A stretch of 6,307 nucleotides of DNA from an uncultured Haemophilus sp. (GCF_937976265.1 NZ_CALJRX010000218.1:1-6307); one strand, 5' to 3'. Shown: positions 1 to 5,915, numbered from the stretch's first letter. A program made the numbers and translations. Notes: generated from the sequence alone by a model not told the origin.

Positions 1-107
1 GGCTCATTTGCAGCGTCTTTAGCGGTATCTTTTGATTTAGGTGCTGCAGCCAAGGCACTAGCTGAAAATAAGGTGGTAATTAAAGTGAATGTGAAGATTT
101 TTTTCAT
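1..107 (-). CDS. Small secreted protein, N-terminal part only (cut by window edge)
   Basis: An open frame reads leftward from ATG at 105-107 off the window edge, giving the first 35 residues. Residues 1-20 form a clear Sec signal peptide: a lysine pair after Met, a hydrophobic core (IFTFTLITTLF), then SASALA with an AXA-type cleavage site, most likely ALA|AAPKSK. The visible mature start is rich in Ala, Lys and Asp (AAPKSKDTAKDAANE) and looks soluble and periplasmic, with no lipobox cysteine. A good Shine-Dalgarno AAGGA (115-119) lies 7 bases before the start. The gene begins 26 bases after the ftsP stop with no terminator visible between them, so it is probably the last or a later gene of the plsC-ftsP transcript. 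I do not recognise the family, and the function is unknown. That it is a real exported protein is well supported by the signal peptide plus ribosome site. Confidence 0.72.
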   Translation of the reverse strand, partial: MKKIFTFTLITTLFSASALAAAPKSKDTAKDAANE

Positions 108-133
108 GTTAGATTCCTTTTTATATGATTATT

Positions 134-1543
134 TTATTGAACAAGCATTATACCAAGGCAGCCCATATCTGCCAGCATTAAATTGGATGAGCCAAATAAG
201 AATGGATGGGTATTTGACGAAGGTTGTTCAAATTTTACTAAAATTTGTACTTTCTTTTTCACCCAAATCGTGTCTTTCCAGGATAGTTCCGACACATCGA
301 CGTTGACGTCATCTTGGCTTTCAATCACAAATTTAGCGCCTTGAATGGTGAAGCCCACAGGCAGCGAGCTGTTGATAATCCAACGTTCGACGCTGCCAAC
401 TTTAGCCGAAACATCAACACGGCGCGGGTCAAAGCGTTGTTTATTGATTAAGCCATTCGTGACATCCAATTCAAAGGTCCGTTCTTGGGCGATTTTACTT
501 TCGAGCATAGCCGTGGCATCAGTATTAAATGACTCATTCATTTTTTTACTGAATGCAGAGATTTCACCTTGTGGGCGAAGTTCTAAAACGGTGTTATCTG
601 CAAAATCATTACCTGAACTGAATACATTTTTGATTTTGTCGAAGAAACCACGTTTGGTCCCAGAGATAAGTGATACACCTTCTCCTTCGCTTAAATTGAC
701 TAACACTTCGGCACGTTCACCCGGTGCAAGAATGAGAGAATTGATCGCTTTACCTTGAGGTAAAAAACCTAAATCTCTCGCAACGAGTAACATGTCTTGT
801 TCGTTATCTAAACGGAGATCATAGGCTCTTGCTAATGAAGCATTGAGCAAACGCAAACGCACCCAGCCGCGAGGGACGTCAAGATAAGGCGCTTCCTGTC
901 CATTAACGAGTAGGCGATTACCGACAAAGTGCGGTTGATTTTGCTTAAATAATTGTAATCCGTCGCCGTTAAATTCCATGTCTTGTAAGATTAATGGAAT
1001 ATCGTCCACACCATATTTATGAGGAAGTTGTGATTTTAGGCTTTGCTCATCTTCAATCAACCACATTCCCACGATGCCGCGATAGGTTTGATAAGCCGAG
1101 TTTGCCAGGGTCGCTGAACGATACCAGCAAGTCGCGGCAGGTTGGTCTATTGGGATAATTGGTGCCCAAGATTCCCCTTTTTTGAGAACTTTTGCCGCGC
1201 CACCAAATAATTCGCCACTGGCTTGTAATCCCTGAATAGAGAGCGCAATACTTTGTGGCAAATTGTTGTGATAATTGAGTTTTGCAAAGGAACCCGATTT
1301 GATGCGAATAGTGGGCCCAAGATAATTGCCGTTAAAGCCCCATACACTGACACTATGGGAGCCATCTAACTTGTAGCCGGTTTCTTCCATATTAAGAATA
1401 ATTGGGCGACCACGTTTCGCTTCCATCAACGGCGGAATGGTTAATTTTTCACGAGATGCCGCTAATACTGATTGAGGTGTGGTAGCAAGTGCGGTTGAAA
1501 TTGCGGTAGTTTTTAATAATTGGCGACGAGAAAGACGCAACAT
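134..1543 (-). CDS. ftsP: FtsP (SufI), Tat-exported cell division protein, cupredoxin fold
   Basis: 469 residues, matching the roughly 470 of E. coli FtsP/SufI. Residues 1-28 are a twin-arginine signal peptide: SRRQLLK at 5-11, a hydrophobic stretch, and cleavage near SVLA|ASRE. The rest resembles a multicopper oxidase made of cupredoxin domains, but the copper ligands are gone. Where oxidases carry HWHGL it has a SIQGLQ segment, and where they carry the C-terminal HCH block it has FGSSNLMLADMGCLGIM. In E. coli FtsP is a periplasmic division-site protein that supports the divisome under stress and was found as a multicopy suppressor of ftsI; the same role is inferred here. I chose the ATG at 1541-1543. 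It follows an AAGGA (1551-1555) by 7 bases and puts the Tat motif near the N terminus. A start 9 codons upstream at 1570 would overlap plsC. The gene starts one base after the plsC stop, so the two are likely translationally coupled. The plsC-ftsP order is shared with E. coli. Confidence 0.93.
   Translation of the reverse strand: MLRLSRRQLLKTTAISTALATTPQSVLAASREKLTIPPLMEAKRGRPIILNMEETGYKLDGSHSVSVWGFNGNYLGPTIRIKSGSFAKLNYHNNLPQSIALSIQGLQASGELFGGAAKVLKKGESWAPIIPIDQPAATCWYRSATLANSAYQTYRGIVGMWLIEDEQSLKSQLPHKYGVDDIPLILQDMEFNGDGLQLFKQNQPHFVGNRLLVNGQEAPYLDVPRGWVRLRLLNASLARAYDLRLDNEQDMLLVARDLGFLPQGKAINSLILAPGERAEVLVNLSEGEGVSLISGTKRGFFDKIKNVFSSGNDFADNTVLELRPQGEISAFSKKMNESFNTDATAMLESKIAQERTFELDVTNGLINKQRFDPRRVDVSAKVGSVERWIINSSLPVGFTIQGAKFVIESQDDVNVDVSELSWKDTIWVKKKVQILVKFEQPSSNTHPFLFGSSNLMLADMGCLGIMLVQ
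927..935 (+). other. DNA uptake signal sequence (USS), in ftsP
   Basis: Perfect AAGTGCGGT core with a good extended context (AAAGTGCGGTTGATTTTGC), including the downstream A/T-rich segment of the Haemophilus consensus. It lies antisense within ftsP and is read there as Pro-His-Phe codons (QPHFVG). Confidence 0.93.
1487..1495 (+). other. DNA uptake signal sequence (USS), in the ftsP signal peptide
   Basis: Perfect AAGTGCGGT core followed by TGAAATT. It is antisense to ftsP and encodes Thr17-Ala18-Leu19 in the hydrophobic part of the Tat signal peptide, a place where these residues are well tolerated. Confidence 0.9.
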
Positions 1544-1544
1544 A

Positions 1545-2267
1545 TTATTTTCCTTGTGCAATTTCAGCATCGAGTTCAGCGATGCGTTTTTCCATCAAAT
1601 CGTGACAGTAAGAGGCAAGTTCGCGAACATTGTCTTTTGTGTAGGATGATACATCAATCGGATCCATCATTTCACAAATCACTTTACCGTTATCCCAACG
1701 ATTTAAATCAATTTTGTTGTGAGTTGTTGAGCATACAACAGGTACGATTGGTACGCCTGCCGCAATTGCTGCATGGAATGCCCCTGTTTTGAATGGCAAT
1801 AAGCCGCGACCACGGCTACGAGTGCCTTCAGGGAACATCCAAATTGACAGGTTGTCTTTATTAATACGACGAGCAAGTTCCGTCATGGTGCTGTGTGCTT
1901 TAGCGCGATTTTCACGATCTAAGAAAATATTGCCCGTCACCCAATACAAAATGCCGAAAAAAGGAATCCAAATTAGGCTTTTTTTACCTACACTCACCGT
2001 GCGAGGGAGTACCATGTAAGAGATGGTTACCATATCGAAATTATTTTGGTGGTTAGCGATATAAATACAACGCGGCATATTCTCTTTATTTTGTGGAAAA
2101 CGGTGTTCTACTTCTAAGCCAAATAATGGGTGTAAGCGGCCAAACCAGCGAGCTATAACGCCCACATTGCTTGGATTTTTGAAACGAATAAAGGAATAGA
2201 TCGTACCGAGCACACAAATTAAAATACAACAAAGTGTAATGATGAGAATTCTGGCGATTTTTAACAT
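1545..2267 (-). CDS. plsC: 1-acylglycerol-3-phosphate O-acyltransferase (PlsC)
   Basis: 240 residues, close to E. coli PlsC (245). It transfers an acyl group to the sn-2 position of lysophosphatidic acid, giving phosphatidic acid, the precursor of all membrane phospholipids, at the inner face of the cytoplasmic membrane. All four acyltransferase blocks are visible: NHQNNFD at 72-78 (the HX4D catalytic pair H73/D78), GNIFLDREN at 112-120, FPEGTRS at 145-151 followed by a glycine/arginine-rich stretch, and VPIVPV at 172-177. Residues 3-26 are a hydrophobic membrane anchor, and a second hydrophobic patch lies near 98-115. The start at 2265-2267 is preceded by TAGGT about 9 bases away. It is the first gene of a leftward unit and is divergent from lpxH. 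The stop is one base from the ftsP start. Residues match the family and nothing essential is missing. Confidence 0.96.
   Translation of the reverse strand: MLKIARILIITLCCILICVLGTIYSFIRFKNPSNVGVIARWFGRLHPLFGLEVEHRFPQNKENMPRCIYIANHQNNFDMVTISYMVLPRTVSVGKKSLIWIPFFGILYWVTGNIFLDRENRAKAHSTMTELARRINKDNLSIWMFPEGTRSRGRGLLPFKTGAFHAAIAAGVPIVPVVCSTTHNKIDLNRWDNGKVICEMMDPIDVSSYTKDNVRELASYCHDLMEKRIAELDAEIAQGK
1551..1555 (-). promoter_or_regulatory. Ribosome binding site of ftsP, inside the plsC 3' end
   Basis: AAGGA on the minus strand lies 7 bases before the ATG at 1541-1543 and within the last codons of plsC. It decides the ftsP start over the longer frame opening at 1570, and suggests that ribosomes finishing plsC can reinitiate on ftsP (junction TAA-T-ATG). 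Confidence 0.75.
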
Positions 2268-2295
2268 AGAAAATACCTACTTAAAATTTTTGGAA

Positions 2296-2304
2296 AGTAT
2301 AGCA
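2296..2304 (-). promoter_or_regulatory. Candidate extended -10 promoter for plsC-ftsP
   Basis: On the minus strand the sequence is TGCTATACT: an extended -10 TG, one base, then TATACT (5 of 6 to TATAAT). Transcription would start near 2289, leaving a leader of about 22 bases before the plsC ATG. At 17 bp spacing the -35 position (2319-2324) is GCACAC, a poor match, which is tolerable for an extended -10 promoter. Inferred from pattern only. Confidence 0.5.
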
Positions 2305-2308
2305 AATT

Positions 2309-2322
2309 ACACAAAAATGTGT
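2309..2322. repeat. Inverted repeat ACACA-N4-TGTGT between plsC and lpxH
   Basis: Perfect 5-bp arms (2309-2313 and 2318-2322) around AAAA, lying between the two divergent promoter candidates and touching the lpxH one. It could be a regulator binding site serving both genes, but it does not match the CRP (TGTGA-N6-TCACA) or FNR (TTGAT-N4-ATCAA) patterns. A 5-bp palindrome in AT-rich DNA may also be chance. Confidence 0.25.
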
Positions 2323-2330
2323 GCTAATCT
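2322..2330 (+). promoter_or_regulatory. Weak candidate extended -10 for lpxH
   Basis: TGCTAATCT on the plus strand has the TG-N extension, but the hexamer TAATCT matches TATAAT at only 3 positions and no good -35 lies at 16-18 bp. It is offered because lpxH has no upstream co-directional gene here and so needs a promoter within 2268-2354. A start near 2337 would leave a leader of about 18 bases with a GGA ribosome site at 2346-2348. Confidence 0.25.
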
Positions 2331-2354
2331 AATGAAAAAAATGACGGAATAGTT

Positions 2355-3059
2355 ATGAAACCCATTTATTTTATTGCAGATCTTCATTTAAGCGAAGCGC
2401 ATCCAGAATTAACCGCACTTTTTAACGATTTTATGCAAACCAAGGCACAAGAAGCCCAGGCGGTTTATATTTTGGGGGATCTTTTTGATTTTTGGATTGG
2501 TGATGATGAAACTTCACCTTTAATCTCACAAGTAAAACAGTTGATTAAAAACCTGACAGGAAAGGGCATTGCTTGTTATTTCATTCATGGTAATCGAGAT
2601 TTTCTCGTCGGGAAAAAATTTGCACAAGATTGTGGTTTAACGTTATTGCCTGACTATCATTGTGTTGATCTCTATGGTGTGAAAACCTTAATTTGTCATG
2701 GCGATACCTTATGTGTTGATGATGTGAAATATCAACAATTTCGCCGAAAAGTGCATCAAAATTGGCGACAAAGGCTGTTTTTATGTTTGCCATTAAAAGT
2801 ACGGTTAAAAATTGCAGAAAAAATTCGTGCGAAGAGTAAACAAGATAAGCAATATAAGTCGCTGGATATCATGGATGTAAATTTAGCGTTTACAGCACAA
2901 ACTGTGAAAGCATTTGGTGTTGAACGGTTAATTCACGGTCATACGCATCGAGAAGCTATTCATCAGGAAAAAGGGTACACGCGAATTGTGTTAGGCGATT
3001 GGCGAAAGGATTATGCCTCCATTTTGGAAGTGTCAGAAAACGGTTATCGATTTATTTAA
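2355..3059 (+). CDS. lpxH: UDP-2,3-diacylglucosamine pyrophosphatase (LpxH)
   Basis: 234 residues, near the usual 235-240. It hydrolyses UDP-2,3-diacylglucosamine to lipid X plus UMP, the fourth step of lipid A synthesis, as a peripheral protein on the cytoplasmic face of the inner membrane. It is a calcineurin-like metallophosphoesterase with every metal motif in order: DLH at 9-11 (D9, H11), GDLFD at 41-45 (D42), HGNRD at 78-82 (N80), CHGD at 114-117 (H115) and GHTHR at 195-199 (H196, H198). The middle part, about 125-170, is basic and helical (KVRLKIAEKIRAKSKQ), corresponding to the lid that covers the substrate in known LpxH structures. The start ATG follows a GGA at 6 bases. The gene stands alone on the plus strand: divergent from plsC, convergent with glmS, with a terminator directly after its stop. 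It carries an uptake sequence at codons 20-22 (Thr-Ala-Leu). Confidence 0.97.
   Translation: MKPIYFIADLHLSEAHPELTALFNDFMQTKAQEAQAVYILGDLFDFWIGDDETSPLISQVKQLIKNLTGKGIACYFIHGNRDFLVGKKFAQDCGLTLLPDYHCVDLYGVKTLICHGDTLCVDDVKYQQFRRKVHQNWRQRLFLCLPLKVRLKIAEKIRAKSKQDKQYKSLDIMDVNLAFTAQTVKAFGVERLIHGHTHREAIHQEKGYTRIVLGDWRKDYASILEVSENGYRFI
2412..2420 (-). other. DNA uptake signal sequence (USS), in lpxH
   Basis: Perfect core on the minus strand with context AAAAAGTGCGGTTAATTC. It is antisense to lpxH and encodes Thr20-Ala21-Leu22, the same reading as in the ftsP signal peptide. Confidence 0.9.
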
Positions 3060-3061
3060 AC

Positions 3062-3092
3062 AAAAAGCACAGGATTAAACCTGTGCTTTTTT
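3062..3092. terminator. Bidirectional terminator between lpxH and glmS
   Basis: A perfect 12-bp stem pairs 3062-3073 with 3080-3091 around the loop ATTAAA. The core is GCACAGG/CCTGTGC, flanked by five A on the left and six T on the right. The left A run becomes a T run on the minus strand, so the hairpin can end lpxH transcripts (starting 2 bases after its stop) and glmS transcripts from the other side. Confidence 0.93.
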
Positions 3093-3115
3093 GTCTTAAA
3101 ACGTGCTGATTTTCA

Positions 3116-3124
3116 ACCGCACTT
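3116..3124 (-). other. DNA uptake signal sequence (USS), at the glmS stop
   Basis: On the minus strand TAAAGTGCGGTTGAAAATC: the last A of the glmS TAA stop is the first base of the perfect core, and the extended consensus follows. It lies between glmS and the bidirectional terminator and is not itself part of a USS pair. Confidence 0.93.
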
Positions 3125-4956
3125 TATTCTACGGTTACCGATTTTGCTAAGTTACGAGGTTGATCCACGTCAGTTCCTTTAATTAATGCCACATGGTATG
3201 ACAATAATTGCATTGGAACAGTGTAGAAAATTGGCGCAATAATTTCATTCACTTTTGGCATAGTGATGATTTTCATGCCTTCACTTGGTGTGAAGCCCGC
3301 TTCTTTATCCGCGAACACATAAAGCTGACCGCCACGCGCACGCACTTCTTCAATGTTTGATTTTACTTTTTCAAGCAATTCATTGTTTGGTGCAACCACG
3401 ATAACCGGCATGTCCGCATCGATTAATGCTAATGGACCGTGTTTTAATTCACCTGCTGCATAAGCTTCTGCGTGGATATAAGAAATTTCTTTTAATTTCA
3501 ATGAAGCTTCCATTGCGATAGGGTAGAACTCACCACGACCTAAGAAAAGTGCATGGTTTTTCTCTGCGAAGTCTTCTGCTAACGCTTCGATGTCTTTATC
3601 AAAGGCAAGCGCTTTTTCAACTTCAGCAGGAAGTGATTGTAACGCTTTGACAATTTCCACTTCTTGTTCGTTTGAGATATTGCCTTTTACTTTACCAATT
3701 GCAGTGACTAACATTAACAATGCAGCCAACTGAGTGGTAAATGCTTTGGTTGATGCCACACCGACTTCTACGCCTGCACGAGTCATGAAGGCAAGATCCG
3801 ATTCACGTACTAAAGATGAACTTGATACGTTACAGATTGTTAAGGCAGCCATATAACCTTTTTCTTTTGCTAAACGAAGTGCGGCAAGGGTGTCCGCCGT
3901 TTCACCTGATTGAGAAATAGTCACTAACAAGCTATTTGGTCGTGTAACAAATTTGCGATAGCGGAATTCAGATGCGATTTCAACATCACAGCTCACACCC
4001 GCTAGTGCTTCAAACCAGTAACGTGCCGTCATACCTGCATTATAAGAGGTACCACAAGCCACGATTTGAATATGTTCAACTTTTTCTAAGATTTCTGACG
4101 CACCATTACCAATGGCATCTACAATCACGTTATTGTGAAGGATGCGACCTTCCATTGTATTGATTAATGCATTTGGTTGCTCATAGATTTCTTTTTGCAT
4201 GAAATGGCGGAATTTGCCTTTTTCTGCTGCATCATTTTCAAGGTTAGATTCGTGTACTTCACGTTCTACTTTTTGACCATTCGCATCGTAAATATCGACG
4301 GTACGACGTGTAATTTCTGCGATGTCGCCTTCTTCTAAATAAATGAAACGACGAGTCACGCTTAATAACGCGAGTTGGTCAGATGCAAGGAAGTTTTCGC
4401 CGATCCCTAAACCAATTACTAATGGGCTGCCTGAACGAGCAGCCACTAAATGTTCTGGATGCTCACGATCTAATACCACCATACCGTATGCGCCAGTAAG
4501 TTGTTTTACGGTTTTTTGTACCGCTTCAAGAAGATTTGAGGCTGTACGCATCTCCCAATTAACAAGGTGAGCGATCACTTCGGTATCGGTTTGAGAATTA
4601 AATACATAACCACGAGATTTAAGCAATTCACGTAATTCTTCGTGATTTTCGATGATGCCGTTATGGACGACAGCAAAGTTACCTGAAGTATGCGGGTGAG
4701 CATTGGCTTCAGATGGTTCACCATGGGTTGCCCAACGCGTGTGTGCAATCCCTGTACCACCGATTAATGGCTTGATTGCAACCGCTTCATCAAGGGCTTT
4801 TACTTTACCTAAGCAGCGCACGCGGTGTAATTCATGGTTTGGATCCACGACAGCAACACCCGCAGAGTCATAACCACGATACTCTAAGCGGTGTAAACCA
4901 TTAATTAAAATTTCTGCTACATCACGTTGTGCTACCGCACCAACAATACCACACAT
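3124..4956 (-). CDS. glmS: Glutamine-fructose-6-phosphate aminotransferase (GlmS)
   Basis: 610 residues (E. coli 609). It makes glucosamine-6-phosphate from fructose-6-phosphate and glutamine, the committed cytoplasmic step to UDP-GlcNAc for peptidoglycan and lipid A. The N-terminal class II glutaminase domain (2-240) starts with Cys2, the nucleophile exposed after Met removal, and has HTRWATHG at 72-79, the HNG segment at 98-100 and TDTE at 123-126. Two SIS sugar isomerase domains follow: the first with CGTSYNAG (301-308), SQSGETADT (348-356) and STKAFTTQ (402-409); the second with GRGEFYPIAMEASLKLKE (473-490) and ELKHGP (503-508, His506). The C-terminal tail DQPRNLAKSVTVE carries the conserved Lys605. 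The start follows AAGGA (4963-4967) at 6 bases. It is the second gene after a DeoR-family regulator with a 50-base gap and no terminator, so the two are probably co-transcribed. Its TAA stop runs straight into an uptake sequence. Confidence 0.98.
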   Translation of the reverse strand: MCGIVGAVAQRDVAEILINGLHRLEYRGYDSAGVAVVDPNHELHRVRCLGKVKALDEAVAIKPLIGGTGIAHTRWATHGEPSEANAHPHTSGNFAVVHNGIIENHEELRELLKSRGYVFNSQTDTEVIAHLVNWEMRTASNLLEAVQKTVKQLTGAYGMVVLDREHPEHLVAARSGSPLVIGLGIGENFLASDQLALLSVTRRFIYLEEGDIAEITRRTVDIYDANGQKVEREVHESNLENDAAEKGKFRHFMQKEIYEQPNALINTMEGRILHNNVIVDAIGNGASEILEKVEHIQIVACGTSYNAGMTARYWFEALAGVSCDVEIASEFRYRKFVTRPNSLLVTISQSGETADTLAALRLAKEKGYMAALTICNVSSSSLVRESDLAFMTRAGVEVGVASTKAFTTQLAALLMLVTAIGKVKGNISNEQEVEIVKALQSLPAEVEKALAFDKDIEALAEDFAEKNHALFLGRGEFYPIAMEASLKLKEISYIHAEAYAAGELKHGPLALIDADMPVIVVAPNNELLEKVKSNIEEVRARGGQLYVFADKEAGFTPSEGMKIITMPKVNEIIAPIFYTVPMQLLSYHVALIKGTDVDQPRNLAKSVTVE

Positions 4957-4998
4957 AGTTTTTCCTTATTTACTAAAATTAAAAGTCTTATTTTTCTG

Positions 4999-5007
4999 AC
5001 CGCACTT
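4999..5007 (-). other. DNA uptake signal sequence (USS), at the regulator stop
   Basis: On the minus strand TAAAGTGCGGTCAGAAAAATAAG: the core starts on the last A of the regulator's TAA stop, exactly as at the end of glmS, and occupies the start of the 50-base gap before glmS. Confidence 0.92.
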
Positions 5008-5789
5008 TATGCCACATCCACACAAATTACTTCCACGCCTTGCGCCATTATGGCGTCTTTGTCAGCCTGAGATAATTTGTTATCGGTAATCAGCACATCA
5101 ATTTGCTGCCAGGTTAATTCCACATTTGGCATTTTTCTGCCAATTTTTTGTGATTCCACCATCACAATCACTTCACGAGACACTTCAGCCATCACTTGGC
5201 TTAAGCGAACCAACTCATTGAATGTCGTTGTACCACGTTCTAAATCAATGCCATCGGCACCAATAAATAATTGGTCAAAATCATAAGAACGTAGCACTTG
5301 CTCGGCAATATTACCTTGGAAGGATTCAGAATGCGTGTCCCAAGTGCCTCCCGTCATTAAGAGTGTCGGTTCATTTTCCAGTGAACGTAATGCGGTGGCC
5401 ACAGAAAGCGAATTCGTCATCACAACCAAGCCTTGCTTGCGATTAAGTTGTTTAATTAAGGCGGCGGTTGTGCTGCCACTATCCACAATAATGCGATTGT
5501 GATCACGAATACGTTCTGCGGCTGCCTTTGCTAAGACTAACTTTCGTTGCGAAAGTTCATCATCTTGTTCTTCTTCGATAATTTCTTGTGGCATTAAAAT
5601 AGCACCACCATATTTACGAAGAAGGAAACCATTACTTTCCAATGCGGTGAGATCTTTTCGAATCGTCACTTCAGAGGTGTCAAATAACTGTACGAGCTGT
5701 TCTACACTGACTTCACCTTGTTCCTGCAGAAGTTGCATAATGGCATGTCTGCGTTGTTGGGTATTTCGGTGTTGAATGTTTCGTTTCAT
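5007..5789 (-). CDS. DeoR-family transcriptional regulator linked to glmS
   Basis: 260 residues, the normal DeoR-family length. Residues 12-65 are the winged helix-turn-helix: QRRHAIMQLLQEQGEVSVEQL, then the recognition helix in TSEVTIRKDLTALES (38-52) and the wing RKYGGAI (58-64). Residues 85-250 are the DeoRC sugar-phosphate sensor domain, with the ligand loop DSGSTTAAL (103-111), MTNS (124-127), TGGTW (146-150) and GADGID (177-182). It lies directly upstream of glmS in one transcription unit, and DeoR-type regulators beside glmS are known in other Gammaproteobacteria (glmR of Pseudomonas aeruginosa, reported to affect amino-sugar supply and beta-lactam susceptibility). From this I infer control of glmS, with an amino-sugar or hexose phosphate as likely effector; neither is shown here. 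A strong promoter and a tandem repeat in front of it could allow self-regulation. The start at 5787-5789 is preceded by CGGAT at about 8 bases. Confidence 0.9.
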   Translation of the reverse strand: MKRNIQHRNTQQRRHAIMQLLQEQGEVSVEQLVQLFDTSEVTIRKDLTALESNGFLLRKYGGAILMPQEIIEEEQDDELSQRKLVLAKAAAERIRDHNRIIVDSGSTTAALIKQLNRKQGLVVMTNSLSVATALRSLENEPTLLMTGGTWDTHSESFQGNIAEQVLRSYDFDQLFIGADGIDLERGTTTFNELVRLSQVMAEVSREVIVMVESQKIGRKMPNVELTWQQIDVLITDNKLSQADKDAIMAQGVEVICVDVA

Positions 5790-5810
5790 TATTTATATCC
5801 GTATTTAAGT

Positions 5811-5820
5811 TTCGGTTCGG
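5811..5820. promoter_or_regulatory. Tandem TTCGG repeat at the start site, candidate operator
   Basis: TTCGGTTCGG on the plus strand is two exact TTCGG units placed immediately downstream of the -10 box and across the predicted transcription start (about 5815). Related TTTCG units occur at 5764-5769, 5779-5783 and 5810-5815, inside and before the first codons of the regulator. Short direct repeats overlapping the promoter fit a DeoR-family operator, so binding here by its own product is a reasonable guess. No footprint or motif comparison supports it yet. Confidence 0.35.
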
Positions 5821-5821
5821 A

Positions 5822-5849
5822 ATTATATCGACAAAATGATGATTGTAAA
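5822..5849 (-). promoter_or_regulatory. Sigma-70 promoter of the regulator-glmS operon
   Basis: On the minus strand: TTTACA at -35 (5844-5849, 5 of 6 to consensus), a 16-bp spacer, and a perfect TATAAT at -10 (5822-5827). The predicted start is near 5815, giving a leader of about 26 bases. It is the best promoter match in the window and lies just after the hupA terminator, so the operon is transcribed independently of hupA. Confidence 0.85.
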
Positions 5850-5865
5850 GCTAAAATTTAGACAA

Positions 5866-5890
5866 CAAAAAACCCTGACAAAGCAGGGTT
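5866..5890 (-). terminator. Rho-independent terminator of hupA
   Basis: Read on the minus strand, a 7-bp stem AACCCTG / CAGGGTT (5884-5890 with 5871-5877) encloses the 6-base loop CTTTGT and runs into six T (5867-5872, partly in the stem). It begins 25 bases after the hupA stop. The plus-strand side after the stem (CAATTAAAA) lacks a T run, so it works in one direction. It separates hupA from the operon that follows. Confidence 0.9.
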
Positions 5891-5915
5891 CAATTAAAAT
5901 TCGTTTTAAGACAAA

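Noticed and set aside
73..306. A 77-codon plus-strand open frame at the left edge
   Set aside because: It overlaps antisense the signal-peptide gene and the ftsP C terminus; both minus-strand frames have better support.
345..758. A 137-codon plus-strand open frame
   Set aside because: It lies wholly antisense to ftsP, whose frame is confirmed by full-length family resemblance; it has no recognisable protein features.
134..1543. Annotation as an active multicopper oxidase
   Set aside because: The HXH and HCH copper-ligand motifs are absent; length, Tat signal and the plsC neighbour fit FtsP/SufI.
1544..1570. A longer ftsP start adding nine residues
   Set aside because: It would overlap plsC, lacks a good ribosome site, and would push the twin-arginine motif away from the N terminus; the start at 1543 has AAGGA 7 bases upstream.
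2309..2322. CRP or FNR site between plsC and lpxH
   Set aside because: The arms are ACACA...TGTGT with 4-base spacing, which matches neither TGTGA-N6-TCACA nor TTGAT-N4-ATCAA.
3062..3124. USS inverted-pair terminator between lpxH and glmS
   Set aside because: Such pairs are common in Haemophilus, but here the hairpin is built from GCACAGG/CCTGTGC and only one USS is present, outside the stem.
3877..3885. AAGTGCGGC in glmS as a sixth uptake sequence
   Set aside because: It has one mismatch in the core (final T to C) and encodes an ordinary Leu-Ala-Ala-Leu stretch, so it was not counted.
4957..5006. glmS ribozyme or other leader riboswitch before glmS
   Set aside because: The gap is only 50 bases, A/T-rich, and contains a USS and a ribosome site but no stable fold.
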